Shown: positions 57,960 through 64,000 of the stretch, piece by piece
How the letters are laid out: every line of letters begins with the position of its first letter
Numbering within the stretch: position 1 is the stretch's first letter
Assembly (NCBI RefSeq): GCF_004403185.1
Contig: NZ_SOHJ01000002.1
Coordinates: 300,037-364,036 of the forward strand
From: Cryobacterium suzukii
GTDB taxonomy: Bacteria; Actinomycetota; Actinomycetes; Actinomycetales; Microbacteriaceae
Direction: 5' to 3'
Length of the DNA stretch: 64,000 bases
The notes under the pieces: generated by a model
The model's database searches: none
What the model was told of the DNA's origin: nothing
What the model saw: the letters and a program-made list of their open reading frames with translations, nothing else
Translations under genes and position numbers: made by a program

Positions 57960-60356
57960 ATGACCGACAAATCAGGTATTGCGGCAACGGAGCCGGTACC
58001 CGTGCCGCGCTCGACCTATCGACTGCAGATCAGCGCAGCCTTCGACCTTGATGCCGCCGCGGCAACGGTCGACTACATTCGCGATCTCGGTGCCGACTGG
58101 GTCTACCTCTCGCCGTTGCTGCAAGCCGAGGCCGGATCGGATCACGGGTATGACGTCGTCGATCATTCCCTCGTCGACCCGGCCAGAGGCGGGGCGGATG
58201 CCCTGGACCGGTTCGCGACAGCCGCCCACCAGTCGGGACAGGGTGTGCTCGTGGACATCGTGCCGAACCACATGGGTGTAGCGACGCCGCGGCAGAATTC
58301 GTGGTGGTGGGATCTGCTCCAAAATGGCCAGCGGTCGCGTTACGCCGAGGCTTTCGATGTGGACTGGGCGTTTGGCCAGGGTCGAATTCGCATTCCTGTG
58401 CTGGGCGACGGGCCCGGCCAGCTCGACCAGCTGGAGATCGTCGACGGCGAACTGCACTACTTCGCACATCGTTTTCCGATTGCCGCCGGAACCGCCGATA
58501 TTGGTGCCAGCCCGGCCGGTGTGCACGATCTGCAAAACTACGAGCTCGTGAACTGGCGGCGGGCCGACGACGAATTAAACTATCGTCGATTCTTCGCCGT
58601 GAACAGTCTGGCCGGCATTCGCGTCGAAACGCCGTGGGTGTTCGAGGAGTCGCACCGTGAGATCGTGCGCTGGGTGCGTGAGGGCCTGGTGCAGGGACTG
58701 CGGGTCGACCACCCGGATGGCTTGGCCGACCCGGCCGGTTATCTTGAGGCGCTGCGTCGTGCCACAAACGGAGCTTACGTTCTGGTCGAGAAAATTCTCG
58801 AGGGGCCAGAGCAACTTCCCACGAGCTGGGCTACGGCCGGTACTACCGGGTATGACGCCCTCACCGACGTCGATCGGGTTCTCGTGGATCCGGCCGGCCA
58901 GGCCGATCTCGACGCCCTGGAGTTGCGGCTGCAGGGTGACGACGCAGCCGGGTGGGGGAAGCTGGTCTATCGAAACAAGCGCGCAGTGGCCGACGGTATT
59001 CTGCGCTCGGAGGTTCTGCGCCTGGCTCGCCTGGTACCGAGCGACGAGCAGAGTAGCGAGCGTACCGCCGACGCTCTCGCCGACCTTCTGGCCTGGTTCC
59101 CGGTCTATCGTTCCTACCTGCCCCTGGGCGAGGGCAACCTGCAGACGGCGGCGAATCGATCGATCGCCCACCGTCCCGAACTCGAGGCCGAAATCCACCG
59201 GCTGCTGCCGCTGCTGAGCGAACGGGAGCATCCGGCTGCTGTGCGCTTTCAACAAACGTCGGGCATGGTGATGGCCAAGGGTGTCGAAGACCGGGCCTAC
59301 TACCGGTTCAGCCGGCTTACCTCGCTCAACGAGGTCGGCGCTGACCCCGATGAGTTTGCGGTCACGGTAACCGAGTTCCACGACCGGCAGCGAGCGCGCC
59401 AGGCCGGGTTCCCGCAGTCGATGACAACCCTGTCAACCCACGACACGAAACGCGGCGAAGATGTGCGTGCGCGCATCGCGGTGCTCGCAGAGATGCCCGC
59501 CCGCTGGGAGGCCCTGCTCGAGCAACTGCGGGCGCGCCATCCGCTTAATGACGCGCCGTTCGAGAACCTGCTCTGGCAGGCGATCGTCGGCGCCTGGCCA
59601 GCCAGCCGGGAGCGTCTCCTCGCCTACGCGCTCAAGGCGGCGCGCGAGGCCGGTACCTCGACCACCTGGACGGAGCAGAACGCCGATTTTGAGACGAAAC
59701 TCGATGGGCTCGTCACCTCTGCTGTCGGCCCCGGGCCGACCCACGACCTCATCACCGGTCTGGTCTCTGAATTGCAGCAGGCAGGCTGGAGCAATTCGCT
59801 CTCGCTCAAACTGTTGCAGCTGACCATGCCGGGAGTTCCCGACGTGTATCAGGGCAGTGAGCTGTGGGAGACGTCGCTGGTCGACCCTGACAACCGCCGC
59901 CCGGTCGACTATGAGCTGCGACGCGAACTGCTGGTCCGCGTCGACGGCGGGTGGCTCCCTCCCATCGACGCGAGCGCAGCCGCGAAGCTGCTAATCACCT
60001 CCCGCGCCCTGCGGCTGCGCCGCGATCGGACGAGCTTTTTTACTCGCTACGCCTCGATACCCGCCTTCGGCGCGGCCGCCGGGCACGTCGTGGCCTTCGA
60101 TCGCGGGGGAGCGATCACGCTGGCGACCCGGCTGCCGATCGGGCTGCACCGCGCCGGGGGCTGGGGCGACACGACCATTGCGGTAGCCGGCCGCAGCTAC
60201 ATCGACGTGCTCACCCAGGAGAGGTTCTATGGTCCGAGTTTGCGCGTCGCTGACGTTCTCGCTCGCTACCCCGTGGCTCTGCTGGTCGCCGGTGACGATG
60301 ACCGAGGTTCCCCGTTCGACCCCACCCTCCCCAATCCCACAGGACGACACGCATGA
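57960..60356 (+). CDS. treY: Malto-oligosyltrehalose synthase
   Basis: Rearranges the reducing end of a maltodextrin to an alpha,alpha-1,1 (trehalose) linkage. 798 aa, GH13. Starts [20 protein letters not shown], typical of TreY; then [20 protein letters not shown] in shorter pieces, [19 protein letters not shown] with the nucleophile Asp, and [14 protein letters not shown] near the end, the family's characteristic motif. ATG 57960 follows GGCGGGG. It ends with a 4-base ATGA overlap with treZ. Confidence 0.96.
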   Translation: MTDKSGIAATEPVPVPRSTYRLQISAAFDLDAAAATVDYIRDLGADWVYLSPLLQAEAGSDHGYDVVDHSLVDPARGGADALDRFATAAHQSGQGVLVDIVPNHMGVATPRQNSWWWDLLQNGQRSRYAEAFDVDWAFGQGRIRIPVLGDGPGQLDQLEIVDGELHYFAHRFPIAAGTADIGASPAGVHDLQNYELVNWRRADDELNYRRFFAVNSLAGIRVETPWVFEESHREIVRWVREGLVQGLRVDHPDGLADPAGYLEALRRATNGAYVLVEKILEGPEQLPTSWATAGTTGYDALTDVDRVLVDPAGQADLDALELRLQGDDAAGWGKLVYRNKRAVADGILRSEVLRLARLVPSDEQSSERTADALADLLAWFPVYRSYLPLGEGNLQTAANRSIAHRPELEAEIHRLLPLLSEREHPAAVRFQQTSGMVMAKGVEDRAYYRFSRLTSLNEVGADPDEFAVTVTEFHDRQRARQAGFPQSMTTLSTHDTKRGEDVRARIAVLAEMPARWEALLEQLRARHPLNDAPFENLLWQAIVGAWPASRERLLAYALKAAREAGTSTTWTEQNADFETKLDGLVTSAVGPGPTHDLITGLVSELQQAGWSNSLSLKLLQLTMPGVPDVYQGSELWETSLVDPDNRRPVDYELRRELLVRVDGGWLPPIDASAAAKLLITSRALRLRRDRTSFFTRYASIPAFGAAAGHVVAFDRGGAITLATRLPIGLHRAGGWGDTTIAVAGRSYIDVLTQERFYGPSLRVADVLARYPVALLVAGDDDRGSPFDPTLPNPTGRHA

Positions 60357-62107
60357 TCGATCAGAACTTTGACGTCTGGGCACCCGACGCGCACGCTGTC
60401 CAGCTGCAACTCGGGCCGCGCAGGCTCGAGCTGGCGGCGCGGGCTGATGGGTGGTGGGAGCTGCCGGCATCCGTGCCCCCTGTTGGTGCAGGAGCAATCG
60501 ATTATGGGTTCATCGTCGACGGGAGTGGGCCGTTCGCAGACCCGCGCGCGCGGCGTCAGCCCGGTGGTGTTCACGCCCTGTCACGCACCTTCGATCCCGC
60601 CGACCATATCTGGCAGGACGCCGACTGGACCGGCCGCCAGCTCGCCGGCGCCATCATCTACGAGCTGCACGTGGGAACCTTCACCCCCGAGGGCACGTTC
60701 GAAGCGGCAGCGAGCCGGCTCGATCATCTGAAATCGATCGGTGTCGACTTCGTCGAACTGTTACCGGTGAACGCGTTCAACGGAACGCACAACTGGGGTT
60801 ACGACGGCGTGCTCTGGTACGCCGTGCACGAGGGCTACGGCGGCCCGGCCGCCTATCAGAGTTTCGTCGACGCCTGCCACCGGCATGGCATCGGCGTGAT
60901 TCAGGACGTCGTTTACAACCACCTCGGTCCGAGCGGCAACTATCTGCCCAGGTTCGGTCCATATCTGAGCGAGGCTGCGGGAAACACCTGGGGTTCCTCG
61001 CTCAACCTCGACGGGCCAAACTCCGACCCGGTGCGCCGCTACATTCTGGACAATGCCCTGATGTGGCTCGGCGATTACCACGTCGACGGCCTGAGGCTCG
61101 ACGCTGTCCACGCGCTACGCGATACGAGCGCGACCCACCTGCTCGAGCAACTCGCCGTCGAAGTCGGCGCGCTCAGCGCCAAGATCGGGCGTCCGCTCAC
61201 CCTGATCGCCGAATCCGACCTCAACGATCCACGCCTCATCACGCCGCGAGAGGCGCACGGCTACGGCCTGGACGCCCAGTGGAGCGACGACTTTCACCAT
61301 GCCGTACACGTGGCTCTCACCGGGGAAACCGCCGGGTATTACGCCGACTTCGAGCGGCTTGATGCCCTCGCCAAGGTGATCACCCACGGATTTTTTCACG
61401 ACGGCACGTACTCGAGTTTTCGCGAACGCACCCACGGCCGCCGTATCGACCGCGAACGGATGCCCACCTGGCGGCTGGTCGTCGCTTCCCAGAATCACGA
61501 CCAGATCGGCAATCGGGCCATCGGCGACCGCCTCAGCGCCCAGCTGGATGTCGGTCAGCTCGCGATTGCGGCGGCGCTGACCCTGCTCGGGCCGTATACG
61601 CCGATGCTGTTCATGGGGGAGGAATGGGGCGCGACAACGCCCTGGCAGTTCTTCACCTCGCATCCCGAGCCCGAGCTCGGCGCAGCAACGGCCACCGGGC
61701 GTATCAGCGAGTTCGCCCGGATGGGCTGGGATCCGCAGGTCGTTCCCGACCCGCAGGACCCGGCCACGTTCGAGCGTTCCAAACTCAACTGGGGTGAGGC
61801 GAGCGAGACCGAGCATGCTCGACTGCTCGGGTTCTATCGTGAGCTGGCGGCGCTTCGCCGTTCGCATCCCGACGTCACGGATCCACGATTCGACCAGCTC
61901 GCCGTGGAGTTCGATGCTACCGAGGGCTGGTTGCGGCTGCACCGCGGCAGCACGAAGGTTTTGATCAACTTCGCTCCGCGGTCGGTACGCGTGCCGGCCG
62001 GCGGGGGCAACGTGGTGTTATCTTTCGCGACCGGTCCCGATGCCGTGCAGGGTCGGCTGCCCAATGCCCTGCAGCTGGCTCCGCACTCCGTCGTTGTGTT
62101 GGTCTGA
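60353..62107 (+). CDS. treZ: Malto-oligosyltrehalose trehalohydrolase
   Basis: Releases trehalose from the product of TreY. 584 aa, GH13. N-terminal beta domain [16 protein letters not shown]; barrel motifs [26 protein letters not shown] (nucleophile Asp), AESDLNDPR (acid Glu) and [26 protein letters not shown] is typical of TreZ. The trehalose made would act as an osmolyte or cold protectant; that is known physiology and not visible here. Its start overlaps the treY stop by ATGA. Confidence 0.96.
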   Translation: MIDQNFDVWAPDAHAVQLQLGPRRLELAARADGWWELPASVPPVGAGAIDYGFIVDGSGPFADPRARRQPGGVHALSRTFDPADHIWQDADWTGRQLAGAIIYELHVGTFTPEGTFEAAASRLDHLKSIGVDFVELLPVNAFNGTHNWGYDGVLWYAVHEGYGGPAAYQSFVDACHRHGIGVIQDVVYNHLGPSGNYLPRFGPYLSEAAGNTWGSSLNLDGPNSDPVRRYILDNALMWLGDYHVDGLRLDAVHALRDTSATHLLEQLAVEVGALSAKIGRPLTLIAESDLNDPRLITPREAHGYGLDAQWSDDFHHAVHVALTGETAGYYADFERLDALAKVITHGFFHDGTYSSFRERTHGRRIDRERMPTWRLVVASQNHDQIGNRAIGDRLSAQLDVGQLAIAAALTLLGPYTPMLFMGEEWGATTPWQFFTSHPEPELGAATATGRISEFARMGWDPQVVPDPQDPATFERSKLNWGEASETEHARLLGFYRELAALRRSHPDVTDPRFDQLAVEFDATEGWLRLHRGSTKVLINFAPRSVRVPAGGGNVVLSFATGPDAVQGRLPNALQLAPHSVVVLV

Positions 62108-62176
62108 GCTGGTCTCGTTGGGTCTGACAAGATGGGGCTGCTGACACAGTTGCAGCGGATGTGATGAGGACCACGC

Positions 62177-62704
62177 ATGGAATCGTTTTTAGCGCCGACG
62201 ACGGCCGCCGCGCTCGAGCGGCTTTTAGCGCTGCACCTGGATGCCGGTGGCTCGCCCCTGGACCGGCTGCGCGCCATCCGCTCGCTGCAGACCGCCCTCG
62301 ACCAGGATCCGGCAACGCTCGTCGCGGTTCGCGCTGCGCTCGCCGCAGACACGTCGTGGGAGCAGGTCGCCGATGCCACAGGGCTCAAGCCTCCGGCGGC
62401 CAAATGGCGCTGGGGCGGCACCGACGATGAGATCAGCGCCCGCCTGGAAGCTGGCCGCAAACGATCCGTACGACCGAGCAGCGTACCGACCGACCTCCCC
62501 GGTCTGTCCGTCGCCGAGGCTGCGGCCGAACGCGGGGTGAGTGCCCAGGCCATCTACCTGCAGGTGCGTCGCGGTACCCTGATCAGCCGTACAGTGACCC
62601 TGCCAGACGGCCGCAGCTACAAGCGGGTGTTCCCCGCCGGCACGACTGACCCCGATTCCACCCGCGACCAAAGTTTCGACCTCAATGGAGATGTCCCACA
62701 ATGA
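62177..62704 (+). CDS. Protein with two helix-turn-helix segments, function unknown
   Basis: 175 aa. The first 50 residues are helical (RAIRSLQTALDQDPATLVAV). A first HTH reads SWEQVADATGLKPPAAKWRW; a second reads LSVAEAAAERGVSAQAIYLQVRRG and resembles excisionase-type helices that recognise DNA by a winged turn. The C-terminal part is TLPDGRSYKRVFPAG. It could be a transcription regulator. ATG 62177 has GAGGA upstream, and the stop overlaps the next gene by ATGA. Confidence 0.7.
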   Translation: MESFLAPTTAAALERLLALHLDAGGSPLDRLRAIRSLQTALDQDPATLVAVRAALAADTSWEQVADATGLKPPAAKWRWGGTDDEISARLEAGRKRSVRPSSVPTDLPGLSVAEAAAERGVSAQAIYLQVRRGTLISRTVTLPDGRSYKRVFPAGTTDPDSTRDQSFDLNGDVPQ

Positions 62705-63438
62705 CCACCACCCTCACGATTGAACACCGCGCTGACCGGGTGCACGTTCGGCTCGACCGGCCCGACGTGCGCAATGCCATCGACCAGACCATGATCGACG
62801 AGCTGCACGCCGTCTGCGCCGAACTCGAGCAGCAGCCGCGGATCCTCATTATCAGCGGCGCGAATGGTGTTTTCGCCTCGGGCGCTGACATCTCCCAGCT
62901 GCGCGAACGTCGCCGCGACGATGCGCTGCTCGGTATTAATTCTGCACTGTTCTCGCGTATCGCGAAGCTGCCGATGCCCGTGATCGCCGCTATCGACGGC
63001 TGGGCGCTCGGCGGCGGAGCCGAGCTCGCCTACGCGGCCGACTTTCGCATCGCCTCCACGAGCGCCCGGCTCGGCAATCCAGAGACCGCGCTCGGCATCC
63101 TGCCCGCCGCCGGTGCGTTGTGGCGCCTGGCCGAGCTCGTCGGCGAGCCGGTGGCCAAGGAGATCATCCTGGCCGGACGGATCCTGAGCGCTTCGGAATG
63201 CCTCGCAGTGCACCTGGTCACCGCGGTACACGACCCCGATGACCTGATCGCCGCCGCTCATGCACTGGCCGACCGGATCGCCGCACAGGACCCGCTGGCG
63301 ACCAGACTCGCCAAGGAGGTCTTCCACGCTCCGCGGGCCGCGCATCCGCTCGTCGATAACGTCGCCCAGTCGATCCTGTTCGAGTCCGAGGCAAAATTCA
63401 CCAGAATGGATGCATTCCTCAGCCGTCGGAAGCGCTGA
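62701..63438 (+). CDS. Enoyl-CoA hydratase/isomerase family protein
   Basis: 245 aa, crotonase fold. RLDRPDVRNAIDQTMIDEL is the conserved start, FASGADISQL forms the first half of the oxyanion hole and GWALGGGAELAYA the second. NPETALGILPAAGALWRLAELVG follows, in which the Glu in PETALG is one likely catalytic residue; the second Gly of the usual GG is Ala. The precise reaction (hydration, isomerisation) cannot be decided. It is coupled to the HTH protein, which may control it. Confidence 0.9.
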   Translation: MTTTLTIEHRADRVHVRLDRPDVRNAIDQTMIDELHAVCAELEQQPRILIISGANGVFASGADISQLRERRRDDALLGINSALFSRIAKLPMPVIAAIDGWALGGGAELAYAADFRIASTSARLGNPETALGILPAAGALWRLAELVGEPVAKEIILAGRILSASECLAVHLVTAVHDPDDLIAAAHALADRIAAQDPLATRLAKEVFHAPRAAHPLVDNVAQSILFESEAKFTRMDAFLSRRKR

Positions 63439-63480
63439 TCCGGATCAGCTCCGTGGGCGTCGTGCCACGGAGTCCTGGCC

Positions 63481-63557
63481 TCAGGACAGCCAGATGAACG
63501 CGCCAACTAGTGGGACGGCCAAGACGATTAGTAGCCAAATGGCGCGTTCGAAGCCAT
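63481..63557 (-). pseudogene. Possible frameshifted small membrane protein gene
   Basis: ATG 63557 has an excellent GGGGAG ribosome site but opens only 9 codons (MASNAPFGY, stop at 63528). In a neighbouring frame, the same stretch encodes RAIWLLIVLAVPLVGAFIWLS and then stops at 63481, a typical single-helix peptide of the kind starting PLDc_N-type proteins. One base change in length would join them to about 25 aa. It may be a decayed gene or a sequence error. Confidence 0.35.
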
Positions 63558-63649
63558 GATTTTCTCCCCGCGCTTCACCGAGTCTGGTAGTCGCCGAGGT
63601 TTGGTGCGCGGTGAGACATGGCCTCCTGGGCGACCGGCAAAAGAACGCT

Positions 63650-64000
63650 TCAGTTGCGCCAGGGTGGTTCGGGGCTGGGGGTGTTGGCCCGGTGGGTGTG
63701 GGCTGGGCGCCAGGTTTGGGTGGGGTCCCAGAGGACGGGCCCGCGTATTTGGGGTCGGCCGTTGATCACGCGGATGTTCCATCCGCTGGTGTCGATGGTG
63801 TGGTGGTGGAACCAGCACAACAGGGTGCCATTGGTGATGGTGGTTGGTCCGCCCTGGTGGTGGGGTTGTATGTGGTGGACTTCGCACCAGCGGGCGGGGA
63901 TGGTGCAGCCGGGGATGATGCAGCCTTCGTCGCGGGCACTGATGGCGGCGCGTTGCTTCGGGGTGAAGCAGCGCATTGTGTCGCCGAGGTAGAGGATGTC
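63650..64000 (-). CDS. C-terminal part of a DUF222/HNH endonuclease-type protein
   Basis: The gene begins beyond the right edge; the last 116 residues are visible. They hold a complete HNH motif: RDEGCIIPGCTIPARWCEVHHI, here with two zinc-type Cys and the HH, then HHQGGPTTITNGTLLCWFHHH. Upstream TPKQRAAISA is the usual link between the DUF222 and HNH domains. Such proteins occur in many copies in actinobacteria; a role in DNA cutting or in mobile elements is presumed. The stop is at 63650. Confidence 0.88.
   Translation of the reverse strand, partial: DILYLGDTMRCFTPKQRAAISARDEGCIIPGCTIPARWCEVHHIQPHHQGGPTTITNGTLLCWFHHHTIDTSGWNIRVINGRPQIRGPVLWDPTQTWRPAHTHRANTPSPEPPWRN

Overview
This is a high-GC actinobacterial chromosome segment, most likely from the family Microbacteriaceae. 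The evidence is the duplicated clpP1-clpP2-clpX cluster, a nucleoid protein of the Lsr2 family, an ileS gene behind a short actinobacterial T-box, a mycothiol-dependent nitroreductase-type DsbA protein, DUF4233 and DUF222/HNH proteins, and trehalose synthesis by the glgX-treY-treZ route. I cannot name the genus. Almost all of the window is core chromosome: I see no insertion sequence, prophage, CRISPR array or restriction cluster.

Layout. 1-4,022: start of a probable mechanosensitive channel gene (cut by the window edge), aminopeptidase N and a DUF2332 protein. 4,208-8,692: a small accessory-looking patch with a membrane-anchored Ala-rich protein, a lipoprotein plus AAA ATPase pair, and a MazE/MazF-type toxin-antitoxin pair. 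8,717-15,739: an atypical SDR, an MHS-family transporter, then DsbA-like, rpiB, an Fpg/Nei glycosylase and a multicopper oxidase. 15,810-20,465: tRNA-Gly, tRNA-Pro, tig, clpP1, clpP2, clpX (folding and proteolysis). 20,494-26,975 (minus): membrane protein, peptidyl-dipeptidase, and valS with two small genes. 27,041-32,245 (minus): a four-gene oligopeptide-type ABC importer. 32,350-38,324: T-box, ileS, folC, DUF4233, ndk with overlapping reading frames. 38,398-45,757: VKOR-like protein, RNase E/G, a permease/TIGR03943/exported protein trio, DUF4031. 45,834-54,058: the rplU-rpmA-obg-proB-proA-nadD-rsfS cluster, here with two proB genes in tandem. 54,132-55,598: tRNA-Ala, lsr2, a YchJ-like gene and a small membrane protein. 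55,763-63,438: glgX-treY-treZ, a HTH protein and an enoyl-CoA hydratase. 63,650-64,000: the 3' end of a DUF222/HNH gene.

How the genes work together. The main units are protein quality control, aminoacylation, proline and NAD synthesis joined to ribosome assembly, and conversion of glycogen to trehalose. Translational coupling by 4-base ATGA or GTGA overlaps is common inside operons. By contrast, at least eleven first or single genes have a TANNNT-like -10 element ending 6-7 bases before the start codon and no Shine-Dalgarno, which points to leaderless mRNAs.

The most notable observations are an over-abundant heptamer (GCATCCG/CGGATGC, 56 sites counted by eye, including intergenic ones), the tandem proB genes, an inverted repeat at the lsr2 promoter, a perfect hairpin in a long rne leader, a YchJ-like gene whose conserved N-terminus has no normal start codon, and an SDR that lacks the usual catalytic Tyr. 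I do not see a clear multi-gene system of unknown type.
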